A stretch of 64,000 bases of DNA from Hydrogenophaga flava NBRC 102514 (lineage in GTDB: Bacteria > Pseudomonadota > Gammaproteobacteria > Burkholderiales > Burkholderiaceae_C): contig NZ_BCTF01000002.1 in the NCBI RefSeq assembly GCF_001571145.1, positions 186,001-250,000 on the forward strand, given 5' to 3'. The translations under genes were made by a program, and so were the position numbers. The notes beneath the pieces are model-generated. The model made no database searches. It was given only the letters and a program-made list of their open reading frames with translations, and was not told the DNA's origin. Shown in pieces: positions 52,124 to 60,407 of the stretch. Position 1 is the first letter of the stretch. Every line of letters starts with the position of its first letter.

Positions 52124-52615
52124 GTGCGATGCTGCGTCCTGGGGCTTGCCTGCATCCTGATGACCCCGTTGCGTGCAGGTGAAGCCCTCGTTCTCTCGCC
52201 CGAATGCCTCGACGTTGTGGCGCCCTTTGGCTTCCAGCGTCCGATCGTTGTGGCCGTGTTGTCGCCCAGGATGGTCTACAGCATGACCGAATGGCCCCGG
52301 ATGAGGGCAGCAGCGGAGGCAGAAGGGTTCGATGCCGTCGCCTGGTGGGCGCCAGGCCTGACGGATGGCGAGGGTGCTGTGGCAGCAGAAAAGGCCGGGT
52401 GGTCGGCCGACGAGATAGCCCGTCCTGTACGGATGCCGGACGCATGTGCCGGATTGTTGGGGCATGCGAATCACTACCCATACACCAGGGTGCTGGACCG
52501 AGGTCGGCTGCACGCTTGGCCGGTCTGGGGCGTGATGCCGAATCAGGCCTGGGTTGATTCCTTGCGCTGGCGTTTGCGGTCTTTGCAGCAGTCCAGGGAG
52601 GGGCGCGGCTCATGA
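52124..52615 (+). CDS. Secreted protein of unknown function
   Basis: About 163 residues from a GTG at 52124 (an ATG at 52160 is the alternative). The N-terminus CCVLGLACILMTPLRAGEA looks like a signal peptide. The mature region has a pattern like a thioredoxin-type alpha/beta fold (IVVAVLSPRMVYSMTEWPRM, GHANHYPYTRVLDRGRLHAWPVWG split by a loop) but no CxxC. It lies just after the terminator and overlaps the next gene by ATGA, so the two are made together. Confidence 0.6.
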   Translation: MRCCVLGLACILMTPLRAGEALVLSPECLDVVAPFGFQRPIVVAVLSPRMVYSMTEWPRMRAAAEAEGFDAVAWWAPGLTDGEGAVAAEKAGWSADEIARPVRMPDACAGLLGHANHYPYTRVLDRGRLHAWPVWGVMPNQAWVDSLRWRLRSLQQSREGRGS

Positions 52616-53814
52616 CGCAGGCGGTGTTGCGGCGAATGGCGGTATGGATCCTGGCCTGCTGCATTGGCCTTGCTTGGTCCGCAGATGTCCCCGGGTCTTC
52701 CTGTATTCCTGTGGTCAGCTACCTGCCTCTGGACGCCGAGGCCGTGGGGACCGATTCGAACGGCATACCCGCCTTGGGCACCTATGAACGCATCAGCCCA
52801 GACGGGCGGTTCGTGTTGCGTTCGTTTTCGGGCAGACGCCTGGGGGAGGTGTCGCTGATGGAGCTGTCGTCTGGGCCGGATGGTCGTATTCGCGCCTACC
52901 GGACGCCTTTGAGCAATGAGGCTTTTCCTGTGCAGGGCAGTTGGCGATACCTCGTGGATGTCGACGGGCGCCACTTTCGTCTGCGCGACGTGCTGCGGTC
53001 TGAGGAGGGCGCCAAACCGCTGTTCCAAGGTGGTATGCGCGGCTTCTACGCGGCGGCATCCGAACTGGACGCCCGCCAGGCGCCAGATCCGTCCCTCATC
53101 TGGATCAGGTCCATGAGCTGGCCGCAAGGAGACCGGTCCGGTCAGGGCACGGGGCCGCTGCAGGTAAGGACCATTGCAATCCGCGACGATGGCCGGTCTG
53201 CAGAGGTCGTGTCCGACACCGGCCCCCAGTTCATTTGTAGCTCGCGACAGGCGGCCGATGGTGGGGTGTACACCCTGCCCATGATCTCGGTGGACGGGCG
53301 AGAGTTTGCAGCCATACCCATCAACCCAAGGGTGGGCCAGCCTTCGATGCGCGTGTACGGGCTATCGGCAGTGATTCCTGGTGCTGATCACGGTTGCGAG
53401 CCTCGGGTGGACCTCCTGGCCTCACCGGGGAAGGCCGTGTTCGCGTTCCCGGGCCGTGCCTCCGCCATGCTGGCCTACACCGACAACGCCAGCGTGTATT
53501 TCGTTGACCGGCGTTCCCCGCTGCAGGACCAGGTGTTTCGCATTGACGACGAGCGCACGCAGGTGCTGGCGAGCGCTTTTCCCGGATTCACTCGCGACGG
53601 CCGCATCGTGTTTGGCGCCACCTGGCAGGACTGCACGGCCGACCGTCGGTGTGAAAACCGGGCTGGCTACGTGGTGGCCGACCCGTACCAGAACGCCGAC
53701 TACCGGCAACAGGTTCAACGCCTCGGTTTGTCGCCGGAGAAGGCCTGCATCACACACGCTGATGTCCAGAGGGAGCGCAGGCACTTCGCGTCCGAACGGG
53801 AGCTGGCGCCCTGA
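52612..53814 (+). CDS. Secreted protein of unknown function, possible beta-propeller
   Basis: 400 residues with a signal peptide ending GLAWSADV. The mature part has repeated segments of the type SPDGRFVLRSF, DDGRSAEVVSD, and TRDGRIVFGATW, which resemble blades of a WD40/TolB-like propeller, and six cysteines likely in disulfides. It is translationally coupled to the upstream secreted protein. Base composition is slightly less GC-rich than its neighbours. No function assigned. Confidence 0.62.
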   Translation: MTQAVLRRMAVWILACCIGLAWSADVPGSSCIPVVSYLPLDAEAVGTDSNGIPALGTYERISPDGRFVLRSFSGRRLGEVSLMELSSGPDGRIRAYRTPLSNEAFPVQGSWRYLVDVDGRHFRLRDVLRSEEGAKPLFQGGMRGFYAAASELDARQAPDPSLIWIRSMSWPQGDRSGQGTGPLQVRTIAIRDDGRSAEVVSDTGPQFICSSRQAADGGVYTLPMISVDGREFAAIPINPRVGQPSMRVYGLSAVIPGADHGCEPRVDLLASPGKAVFAFPGRASAMLAYTDNASVYFVDRRSPLQDQVFRIDDERTQVLASAFPGFTRDGRIVFGATWQDCTADRRCENRAGYVVADPYQNADYRQQVQRLGLSPEKACITHADVQRERRHFASERELAP

Positions 53815-53826
53815 GCGCGCGGGACA

Positions 53827-54540
53827 ATGAAGAACATGAACAACGTCAATGCCGACCCGGCCGAACTGGCCAAATTCTCCGATCTGGCTCATCGCTGGTG
53901 GGACCCTGACAGCGAGTTCAAGCCCCTGCATCAGATCAACCCCTTGCGACTGGGCTGGATCGATGGCCAGACGTCACTCGCAGGCAAGCGCGTGCTGGAC
54001 ATCGGATGTGGTGGCGGCATCCTGTCCGATTCCATGGCGCGGAAAGGCGCAGACGTCACGGGTATTGATCTCTCAACCAAGGCGTTGAAGGTCGCGCAAT
54101 TGCATGCGCTGGAAGCCGGAACCCAGAATGTGTCGTATCGCGAGATCAGTGCCGAGGCACTGGCGCAGGAACAGCCCGCCGGCTTCGACGTGGTGACCTG
54201 CATGGAGATGCTCGAGCATGTGCCGGACCCCGCTTCGGTGGTCCGTGCGTGTTCCGTGCTCGTAAAGCCTGGTGGCTGGGTCTTCTTCTCGACCATTAAC
54301 CGCAATCCCAAATCGTTCCTGTTTGCGATCGTCGGCGCCGAGTACCTCTTGCGCATGCTTCCCAAAGGCACGCACGAATACGCCAAGATGATCCGCCCGA
54401 GCGAGTTGGCGGCGCATTGCCGCGCAGCGGGCTTGTCTCTGGAGCAAACCCGGGGCATGGAATACAACCCCTTGACCCAGCGCTACTGGCTCAGCAACGA
54501 CACCAGCGTCAACTACCTGGTGTCCAGCCGCAAGCCATGA
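53827..54540 (+). CDS. ubiG: Ubiquinone biosynthesis O-methyltransferase UbiG
   Basis: 237 residues. [19 protein letters not shown] and [10 protein letters not shown] are the UbiG N-terminal signatures; the SAM site is [16 protein letters not shown]. It carries out both O-methylations of the ubiquinone ring. The stop overlaps the gph start by ATGA. Confidence 0.97.
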   Translation: MKNMNNVNADPAELAKFSDLAHRWWDPDSEFKPLHQINPLRLGWIDGQTSLAGKRVLDIGCGGGILSDSMARKGADVTGIDLSTKALKVAQLHALEAGTQNVSYREISAEALAQEQPAGFDVVTCMEMLEHVPDPASVVRACSVLVKPGGWVFFSTINRNPKSFLFAIVGAEYLLRMLPKGTHEYAKMIRPSELAAHCRAAGLSLEQTRGMEYNPLTQRYWLSNDTSVNYLVSSRKP

Positions 54541-55208
54541 CGGTTTTTGCGGGCGTCCGGGCGGTGCTGTTCGATCTGGATGGAACCCTGATCGACAGTG
54601 CTCCCGATCTGGCGGGCGCGGCGAACGCCATGCGCATCAGCCGCCAACTGTCACCCATTCCCCCGGACCGTTACCGCGCGCATTCTGGCTCTGGTGCGCG
54701 CGGCATGTTGCGGGTGGCTTTCGACACCGGGCCTGGCGATCACGCTTTCGAAGACCTCAAGCAGGAGTTTTTCGATCACTACCAGGACCGTTTGCTGCAG
54801 CAGACCCGTCCGTTCGAGGGTGTCGACAGGCTGCTGGGTGCGCTGGTGGAGCAGGGCCTTTTCTGGGGTGTGGTGACCAACAAGGGGGAGCGTTTCACTC
54901 GGCCGCTGATCCAGTCCATGCCGCTGTTTGCCGGGGTAGCTACCGTTGTCAGCGGCGACACCACGCCACACACAAAACCCCATCCAGCACCCCTGCTGGA
55001 AGCGGCCCGCCGCATCGGGGTCCCGCCTGCGGATTGTCTCTACGTGGGCGACGACATTCGCGACATCCAGGCCGGTCGCGCCGCGGGCATGCGCACGGTG
55101 GCTGCGATTTACGGCTACCTGGGGCCAGAGGCCGATGTGTCGACCTGGGGTGCGGACGAAATCATTGAAGTGCCCCTTGGGCTCTTGAAATGGCTAGGAC
55201 TGCCTTAA
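54537..55208 (+). CDS. gph: Phosphoglycolate phosphatase
   Basis: 223 residues of the HAD family: nucleophile motif [17 protein letters not shown], motif [12 protein letters not shown], motif III with Lys in [14 protein letters not shown] and motif [19 protein letters not shown]. Position after ubiG is standard; in this clade it may also be annotated as a MupP-like phosphatase. The ssrA promoter lies in its 3' end. Confidence 0.9.
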   Translation: MTVFAGVRAVLFDLDGTLIDSAPDLAGAANAMRISRQLSPIPPDRYRAHSGSGARGMLRVAFDTGPGDHAFEDLKQEFFDHYQDRLLQQTRPFEGVDRLLGALVEQGLFWGVVTNKGERFTRPLIQSMPLFAGVATVVSGDTTPHTKPHPAPLLEAARRIGVPPADCLYVGDDIRDIQAGRAAGMRTVAAIYGYLGPEADVSTWGADEIIEVPLGLLKWLGLP

Positions 55209-55211
55209 ACT
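55185..55211 (+). promoter_or_regulatory. Candidate promoter of ssrA
   Basis: TTGAAA at 55185-55190 and TAAACT at 55206-55211, 15 nt apart, would start RNA close to the 5' end of tmRNA at 55222. The -10 overlaps the gph stop codon. The spacing is short, which lowers confidence. Confidence 0.4.
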
Positions 55212-55221
55212 ACCGTCTTCA

Positions 55222-55610
55222 GGGGCTGCACTGGTTTCGACGTGGGTTCGGACACGCAGCAGGGCATGTCGAGGTTCTGTCACCTCGTAAAACAGCAGAA
55301 AAAAACTAACTGCAAACGACGAACGTTTCGCACTCGCCGCTTAATTGCCGGTGAGCTTTGCAACAGCAGGCCTATGGGCTGGGCAAGGGTCTGATCGGCG
55401 CAAGCTGTGAGGGTCCAGGCTGCAAAGTTATTTACATAGGCTGGTCGCGCGACGGGCAACTTGTCGTGCGGTGAGATCAAAGGTTGCTGGCGTTCTGGGC
55501 AGCGTGCCACTGCGCGGCTCAGGGGGTGAGATTCAAAACAGACGGCTACACATGTAGAACTGCTCGAAGAAGGCTTGCGGACGGGGGTTCAAATCCCCCC
55601 AGCTCCACCA
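55222..55610 (+). ncRNA. ssrA: tmRNA
   Basis: 389 nt. The 5' end GGGGCTG pairs with CAGCTCC before the 3' ACCA, with one G-U pair. The start GGGGCTGCACTGGTTTCGAC and the T-arm GGGGGTTCAAATCCCCCC are diagnostic. The tag frame at 55312-55344 encodes ANDERFALAA and ends in TAA; the resume codon is GCA. It rescues stalled ribosomes and tags products for degradation. Its 3' end is the integration site of the downstream island. Confidence 0.97.
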
Positions 55611-55621
55611 TACCCTCAGAC

Positions 55622-55660
55622 AAAGGCCGCTAGGAACATACACCTAGCGGCCTTTTTCTT
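55622..55660 (+). terminator. Terminator after ssrA, carried by the island
   Basis: A 13-bp stem AAAGGCCGCTAGG / CCTAGCGGCCTTT with an 8-nt loop, followed by T-rich sequence, begins 11 nt after the tmRNA end. It ends ssrA transcription now that the island separates the gene from its former downstream sequence. Confidence 0.9.
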
Positions 55661-55724
55661 TTGAAAATCAACGATCTACGCGGCAAGAACGTACAAAGGC
55701 GGCTATTGACAGGCAATCGGGGGT

Positions 55725-55790
55725 GGGGGAACATCCGGGGGAACAAACCCCGTTTTTTCCCCACATGGGGGAACAAAGGTCGGGGGAACA
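55725..55790 (+). repeat. Four direct GGGGGAACA repeats left of the integrase gene (arm-type sites)
   Basis: Exact copies start at 55725, 55737, 55767 and 55782. The first pair is 12 bp apart, as is the pair at the right end of the island. Their place between the ssrA junction and int is where tyrosine integrases bind with their N-terminal domain. Confidence 0.6.
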
Positions 55791-55799
55791 GGGAAACCC

Positions 55800-57023
55800 A
55801 TGCTGACCGACCCCGAGTGCAAGAACGCGACCTGTCCACCAGACAAGCCCCGCAAGCGGCTGGCCGACTCCGGCGGGCTGTACCTGGAGGTAAGCCCCAA
55901 CGGTTCGCGGCGCTGGTTCTGGAAGTACCGGAAGGACGGCAAGGAAGGGCGCATGGCCCTGGGCAGCTATCCGGCCGTGTCCCTGTCGGCAGCACGCAAG
56001 GCGCGCGACGTTGCCAAGCTGACCAAGGCCGGGGGAACAGACCCCGTGCAGGCGCGCAAGGTGGACAAGCTCAAGGCCAGTAACCCGGCGGGCGACTCGT
56101 TCCGGGTGGTGGCGCTGGAATGGTTCGACAAGCAGGCGCCCCACTGGAGCGAAGCCCACGCGATCCGGGCCAAACGGCAGTTTGAACGCGATCTGTTCCC
56201 GTGGCTGGGGGAGCGGCGGCTGGCAGACATTGAGCCGGTGGAACTGTTGGCGACCTTGCGCAAGGTGGAGCAACGCGGTGCGGTGGAAACCGCAGACCGG
56301 GGCTTGATGCTGGCCCGGCAGGTGTGGCGCTATGGGGTGGCAACGGGGCGCGTGCCGCGTGACGTGACGGCCGATCTCAAGGGGGCGCTGTCACCGTACC
56401 GGGGCAAGCACTTTGCAGCAATCACGGAGCCGGAAAAGCTGGGGGAACTGATCCGGGCCATCCGGGCATACAAGGGCGGGCCTATCGTGCGCGCTGCCCT
56501 GCAACTGGCGCCGATCCTGTTTCAGCGACCGGGGGAACTGCGCGCGGCGGAGTGGTCGGAAATTGACCTGGACGCGGCCCTGTGGACGATCCCGGCGGCG
56601 CGAATGAAGCGAACCAAGGACGGCAAGGAAAACGGGGCGCCCCATGTGGTGCCCTTGCCCCGGCAGGCGGTGGAAATCCTGCGCGGCCTACACGGCTACA
56701 CCGGGCACGGCCGCATGGTGTTTCCGGGGGAACGCAGCCACGACCGGCCCATATCCGAAAACTCGGTGCGTACCGCCTTGATCACGCTGGGCTACACCCC
56801 GGACGTGCAAACGTGGCACGGCTTCCGGGCGACGGCGCGCACCATGCTGGCGGAGCGGCTGGAATGTGACCCGCTGGTGATCGAGGCCCAACTGGCGCAC
56901 TCGGTCAAGGACGCGAACGGGCGGGCCTACAACCGAACGCAGTACATCAAACAGCGGGCCGACATGATGCAGCGATGGGCTGATTTCTTGGATCTTATTG
57001 GCAAGATTGAAGCCAGACCTTGA
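55800..57023 (+). CDS. P4-type tyrosine integrase
   Basis: 407 residues. The N-terminal arm-binding domain (DUF4102 type) begins LTDPECKNATCPPDKPRKRL with GLYLEVSPNGSRRW. The catalytic domain has Arg in FQRPGELRAAEW (R243), HGFRATART (H340, R343), LAHSVKD and the nucleophile Tyr in RAYNRTQY (Y377). All catalytic residues are present. It lies 190 nt from the ssrA 3' end, pointing away from it, and would integrate and excise the element. Confidence 0.95.
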   Translation: MLTDPECKNATCPPDKPRKRLADSGGLYLEVSPNGSRRWFWKYRKDGKEGRMALGSYPAVSLSAARKARDVAKLTKAGGTDPVQARKVDKLKASNPAGDSFRVVALEWFDKQAPHWSEAHAIRAKRQFERDLFPWLGERRLADIEPVELLATLRKVEQRGAVETADRGLMLARQVWRYGVATGRVPRDVTADLKGALSPYRGKHFAAITEPEKLGELIRAIRAYKGGPIVRAALQLAPILFQRPGELRAAEWSEIDLDAALWTIPAARMKRTKDGKENGAPHVVPLPRQAVEILRGLHGYTGHGRMVFPGERSHDRPISENSVRTALITLGYTPDVQTWHGFRATARTMLAERLECDPLVIEAQLAHSVKDANGRAYNRTQYIKQRADMMQRWADFLDLIGKIEARP

Positions 57024-57051
57024 TTGATACGAATTCTGTAAGGAGGGTAAT

Positions 57052-57801
57052 GTGAGCAAGTTGTTTAGCCTTCGGGAGTGGTTCTATATTGAAGATGCAA
57101 TACGCCACATGAGTGCTAGATTTAATGAGCCAATTACAGAAAGGGATCTGTTTGCTCTGGCTATGGATGGGCGAATAACGCTTTCGCTTAGGTTTGGTAG
57201 CTCTATACCAGTCCGAAGAGCAGTTGTGGCGGACATACGGCCATTGGGAAGTTGGGGTGCGGATTATTTACATGATGAGCGTTGCTTCTACGTTTTAGAT
57301 AAAGAAGTCTCTTATGTTGATGGGGTCTTTGATCTTCCGCTTGCACTTGGGAATATGGATGTATTGCGTGCGAGTGAGTGGGATGGAGGTGAATGGTCTT
57401 TTTCGTTTAATGAAATGCTTTTGTTGAGTGCCGAAAGCGATCTAGTGGTTCCGGTTCAAGATAAAGGTGATGCTGAGATTGAAATTAAAGGACTTCCTTT
57501 CAATGATCACAGAAGGTACTCCTTTCATTATTCGCTCCCTCGTGACTGTAAATGGGTTGTGAAAACTGCGGAAATATGTAAATTGGAGGCCTCTTTGGAG
57601 AGAGAGAAAGCGCAAGCTTTAACGAGCCGCGAGCGAACAAATCTCTTAAACATCATTGGTGCTTTGCTTGAGCAGTTAGACCAGAAAGAAACTGCTTTGA
57701 TCTCGGTTTTGCTTGAGCGCCACGGAGAGAAGCCAGGCATCAAAGAGAGAACGCTGCAGCAGAAATTTGCGGAGGCAAAGCGCAGCCTTCGAGGCTCCTA
57801 G
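57052..57801 (+). CDS. AT-rich orphan cargo gene of the island
   Basis: 249 residues from a GTG with a strong AAGGAGG site. Codon use and base composition are clearly more AT-rich than anything around it, so it was acquired separately. The N-terminus (FSLREWFYIEDAIRHMSARF, ITERDLFALAMDGRITLSLR split by two residues) resembles a DNA-binding or phage-encoded domain; the C-terminus is a long charged helix (LEREKAQALTSRERTNLLNI, LLEQLDQKETALISVLLERH) ending in a basic tail. No signal peptide or membrane segment. I do not recognise it. Its slot next to int is a common place for defence or accessory genes. Confidence 0.8.
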   Translation: MSKLFSLREWFYIEDAIRHMSARFNEPITERDLFALAMDGRITLSLRFGSSIPVRRAVVADIRPLGSWGADYLHDERCFYVLDKEVSYVDGVFDLPLALGNMDVLRASEWDGGEWSFSFNEMLLLSAESDLVVPVQDKGDAEIEIKGLPFNDHRRYSFHYSLPRDCKWVVKTAEICKLEASLEREKAQALTSRERTNLLNIIGALLEQLDQKETALISVLLERHGEKPGIKERTLQQKFAEAKRSLRGS

Positions 57802-57913
57802 TTGCAGCAATTGCGGTCGATGCTGCTGCAGTTGCGGTGCATTGTGGTGGCAGACAGTTGATATTTGACCCGTCGCAGCAACGGCATATCAAGCCGGTTA
57901 AGAAGGGTTACAG

Positions 57914-58159
57914 ATGTCAATTCTCAGAATGCCAGCCGTCAAGGCTGAAACGGGGCACCGTTCACATGCAAGCATCTACAACGCGATCCGGGCAGGGCTT
58001 TTCACCAAGCCGGTGCCTATTGGGGAGCGCGCGGTAGGTTGGCCCGATAGCGAAGTGCAGGCGATCAATGCCGCGCGCATCGCCGGGAAATCAGAGGCTG
58101 AGATTCGGGAGCTGGTGAGCCGTTTGCACGCAAAGCGCGCAGACCTTGCCTCGGTGTAA
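57914..58159 (+). CDS. AlpA-family phage regulator
   Basis: 81 residues. The helix-turn-helix reads HASIYNAIRAGLFTKPVPIG with GWPDSEVQAINAARIAGKS, the AlpA/prophage excisionase-like pattern. It typically activates the integrase or represses island genes. About 110 bp of gene-free sequence upstream holds short repeats around TTGCGGT and could be its control region. Confidence 0.85.
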   Translation: MSILRMPAVKAETGHRSHASIYNAIRAGLFTKPVPIGERAVGWPDSEVQAINAARIAGKSEAEIRELVSRLHAKRADLASV

Positions 58160-58169
58160 GGGGTTAGCC

Positions 58170-58463
58170 ATGACAAAAGAAAAGGCCACTTCCCCCGAAA
58201 AGAAAGCAGCCCTGGAAACGATCCGATCCGAGTTTAAGGGCAACGGCAGTCGTTCGCAACGCGCGCGATTGCTGGAAGCGCTGTCGCGCTATTCCGTGAC
58301 CACGTTCGAGGCCATGCGCTATCTGGACGTGTACCACTGCCCGGCGCGCATTCTTCAATTGCGCAAGCAGGGCTACAAGATTGCCACCCACTGGCAAACC
58401 GTGGAAACCGAGTCGGGCGAAAAACACCGAGTTGGGCTGTATGTGCTGGAGGGCCAGCCATGA
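58170..58463 (+). CDS. Small helix-turn-helix protein
   Basis: 97 residues. After a charged N-terminus it has RARLLEALSRYSVTTFEAMR and YLDVYHCPARILQLRKQGYK, a winged-helix pattern seen in phage and island proteins that choose DNA sites. It begins 10 nt after alpA and overlaps the next gene by ATGA. The ATG at 58170 is preferred over one at 58146 inside alpA. Confidence 0.75.
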   Translation: MTKEKATSPEKKAALETIRSEFKGNGSRSQRARLLEALSRYSVTTFEAMRYLDVYHCPARILQLRKQGYKIATHWQTVETESGEKHRVGLYVLEGQP

Positions 58464-58696
58464 GCACGACGAATGACCTCGACACCCCCACGACCGACCG
58501 GGAACGCAAGGGCTTTGCCACGCTGGCGGCACAGTTTGCACTGCTGGGCTACGTGCTGATCAAGGGCGACCCGGCGATTGACGGGCAGGCGCTGTACTAC
58601 ACGATGCGCCTGGGCACGATGCAGCCCCTGGAAACCCTGGAAGCGGCGGCGCTGTACATGGCGGCGCTGGTCGGGGCTGGCGATGGCGGGGGCTAA
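58460..58696 (+). CDS. Small island protein of unknown function
   Basis: 78 residues, acidic, with a helical middle (FATLAAQFALLGYVLIKGDP) and a glycine-rich end. It overlaps both neighbours (4 nt and 14 nt), which shows tight co-translation in the island's operon. Such small proteins often accompany replication genes of island elements. Confidence 0.65.
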   Translation: MSTTNDLDTPTTDRERKGFATLAAQFALLGYVLIKGDPAIDGQALYYTMRLGTMQPLETLEAAALYMAALVGAGDGGG

Positions 58697-59177
58697 GTCC
58701 CGATACAAGGGCAGCAAATACACCGAGCCGTTCACGGGCATTGTGCGCAGCGTGTTCGAGTGTCCGGCCTTTGCTGCCCTGAGTCCCCACGCTTGCAAGC
58801 TGCTGTTGGAGCTGGCCGGGCAGTACCGGGGCGACAACAACGGCAATTTGACGGTGGCGTGGGCGGTGGTGAGCAAACGGGGCTGGCGGTCCAAGACCAC
58901 GCTTTGGCGCTGCAAGGCGGAGTTGATCAAGGCCGGGTTTGTGTACGTCACGCGCAAAGGGCACATGCCATCAACGTGCGAGCTGCTGGCGCTGACCTGG
59001 TTTCCCCTGGACGTGTCACCGAAGTTTGACCCGGAAGCCTTGCACGGTTTCCAGCCTCGCGCCTATCTCGCAAGCAGTCCTTTGCCGGTGGCCCCGATCA
59101 AGGAAAAACCGGACTGGACCCTGCCCAACGGTGGACGGAAGCAAACCGAGAAAACGCAGTCCTTTGTCCACGGGTGA
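58683..59177 (+). CDS. Winged-helix protein, possible replication initiator of the island
   Basis: 164 residues. FECPAFAALSPHACKLLLEL, LAGQYRGDNNGNLTVAWAVV and LWRCKAELIKAGFVYVTRKG form a winged-helix domain like those in plasmid- and phage-type replication proteins. The last 40 residues are disordered. It overlaps the preceding gene by 14 nt. The replication role is inference. Confidence 0.65.
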   Translation: MAGAKSRYKGSKYTEPFTGIVRSVFECPAFAALSPHACKLLLELAGQYRGDNNGNLTVAWAVVSKRGWRSKTTLWRCKAELIKAGFVYVTRKGHMPSTCELLALTWFPLDVSPKFDPEALHGFQPRAYLASSPLPVAPIKEKPDWTLPNGGRKQTEKTQSFVHG

Positions 59178-59181
59178 AAAC

Positions 59182-59385
59182 ATGACCCCTTCCACAAGTC
59201 CACGGCGGAAAACATGGCGGACCCTTTTTGCGCTGGCACGTTTCACAGGTGGACTTGTGGCCGGGCTTTGCTGGCCTTCCGGGTTTTCAGAGGTGGACAC
59301 CCTTATAGAAAAGCCATCCTATGGGAGTTCTTGCCCGGTGCTGGTGGCCTGTGCAGCAAGCAAGGAAGGGTGGATAGCCAAGTGA
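59182..59385 (+). CDS. Doubtful small open reading frame
   Basis: 67 residues with a possible membrane stretch (LFALARFTGGLVAGLCWPSG) and no known family. It begins 4 nt after the preceding stop and ends 25 nt before the zinc-ribbon gene. There is no good ribosome site, and another short frame overlaps it, so it may not be a gene. Confidence 0.3.
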   Translation: MTPSTSPRRKTWRTLFALARFTGGLVAGLCWPSGFSEVDTLIEKPSYGSSCPVLVACAASKEGWIAK

Positions 59386-59410
59386 TTTCGTTTTCTGTGG
59401 GGTGGGCACC

Positions 59411-60010
59411 ATGAGCCGAGGCGGCGCGCGCTGGGGCGCTGGCAGACCGGGCACCAAAGCCATCGGGGAGAACCTGCAGCGGGTGGACGTGCGTTTGTGG
59501 GCGCGGCGCGGATACCTTGACCGGCCGGGGTACTTTGTATGGACGTGGCGCCGGGGTGGCGAACCCTCGGGGGCGGTGTCTGTGTGGGTCACTCCACCCC
59601 ATGAAGTGACGTTGAAATTCGTTTTGACGGTCAACGGGGTGAAACAAACTCTCACCAACAGAATCGACCTTGTTAACGAGTCTTGCCGGTTCGGTGGGTC
59701 GCGCGCCTGGTTTGCCTGTCCGTGTTGTGGGCGCCGGGTCGCTTTGCTCTACCTGCGTCACTTGCGCTTCGCCTGTCGGCACTGCCAGCGGGTGGCCTAC
59801 GCATCGCAATCCGAGGATGAGCTGGGGCGCCTGTGGCGCAAGCAATCGCGCCTGGAGGCCCGTCTGGGCGATCACTGGACCCGGCCCAAGGGAATGAGGC
59901 TCCGAACCTATGAGCGGCTTTTCCGGGCTGTTATGGAATGTGAGCAACGGCGGGAGGCTGCGTGGTTGGTGGTTGCTTCGCGCTTGCTGGGTGTTGACCT
60001 GGCAGGGTAG
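59411..60010 (+). CDS. Zinc-ribbon protein of the island
   Basis: 199 residues. The start SRGGARWGAGRPG is a motif common in phage and plasmid proteins. The middle holds one zinc site with CPCCGRR and CRHCQR spaced about 20 residues apart, and the end is a basic helix. The start at 59411 is preferred to 59402 because it gives this motif at the N-terminus. It is the last gene of the island operon. Nucleic-acid binding is likely, function unknown. Confidence 0.75.
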   Translation: MSRGGARWGAGRPGTKAIGENLQRVDVRLWARRGYLDRPGYFVWTWRRGGEPSGAVSVWVTPPHEVTLKFVLTVNGVKQTLTNRIDLVNESCRFGGSRAWFACPCCGRRVALLYLRHLRFACRHCQRVAYASQSEDELGRLWRKQSRLEARLGDHWTRPKGMRLRTYERLFRAVMECEQRREAAWLVVASRLLGVDLAG

Positions 60011-60345
60011 GGGGGCTGCAAAGTCTGCGGCTGGGGCACCCAGGTAACCGGCAGGTTTCCCACGCACGGAAAAAATCGTCCTGTGCGTTTTCAAATTGAC
60101 ATGCCCCGGCGCCCCCGAAAGTCTGGTGATGCGCGGTGGACACCGGGAGGTTATGTCTGTTTCGCTATGTGTCGTGAAAAAAGAGAACGCCGGCCGTGCC
60201 TGTTTCTCCCTCGCGTACACTGATGCCTATGGGGTTGCCTGTGAGGGCACCAAATGGAAGGCGGGGGAACAAACGGGGGAACGTTTGATTTTCCTACCTG
60301 ACAAAACCTAACATTCATGCGGGTTGGCGGGCTTCTTTCAGTAGA
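60011..60345. other. Gene-free right end of the island
   Basis: About 335 bp without a convincing gene. A 71-codon frame at 60096 has no ribosome site or family resemblance. The stretch carries the right pair of GGGGGAACA repeats at 60263 and 60275. Confidence 0.55.
60263..60283 (+). repeat. Right-end pair of GGGGGAAC repeats (arm-type sites)
   Basis: GGGGGAACA at 60263 and GGGGGAACG at 60275 are 12 bp apart, the same spacing as the pair at 55725 and 55737. Presence at both ends of the element supports a role as integrase arm sites. Confidence 0.58.
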
Positions 60346-60360
60346 CCCCAGCACCATCTA
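60346..60360 (+). other. Candidate attR (weak copy of ssrA end)
   Basis: CCCCAGCACCATCTA resembles the ssrA end CCCCAGCTCCACCAT with a 3-nt gap; only CCCCAGC and ACCAT match exactly. It lies about 60 bp beyond the last arm-like repeat and directly before a terminator. No longer exact repeat of the ssrA end was seen. Confidence 0.35.
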
Positions 60361-60363
60361 CCC

Positions 60364-60392
60364 AACCCCAGCCTTCACCGGCTGGGGTTTTT
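60364..60392 (+). terminator. Terminator at the right island border, possibly the former ssrA terminator
   Basis: A 10-bp stem AACCCCAGCC / GGCTGGGGTT with a 6-nt loop and a T-run. It follows the candidate attR, so before integration it would have stood directly after ssrA. Confidence 0.85.
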
Positions 60393-60407
60393 CATTGCCG
60401 TTTTGTC

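Larger units (their letters stand above)
55611..60357. mobile_element. Small integrative element inserted at the 3' end of ssrA
   Basis: About 4.75 kb between ssrA and the rsuA-like gene. It contains a P4-type integrase next to the attachment site, GGGGGAACA repeats near both ends, an AlpA regulator, small overlapping genes and an AT-rich cargo gene. There are no capsid, packaging or conjugation genes. Size and order fit a P4-like satellite or a reduced genomic island. The right boundary is set by a weak copy of the ssrA end near 60346 and by the last arm-like repeat. Confidence 0.8.

Noticed and set aside
55725..55790. CRISPR-like array of GGGGGAACA repeats
   Set aside because: Repeats are only 9 bp, spacing is irregular, and copies at the other island end point to integrase arm sites. 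No cas genes are present.
60096..60311. 71-codon gene at the right end of the island
   Set aside because: No ribosome site, no family resemblance, and it runs through the arm-site repeats.
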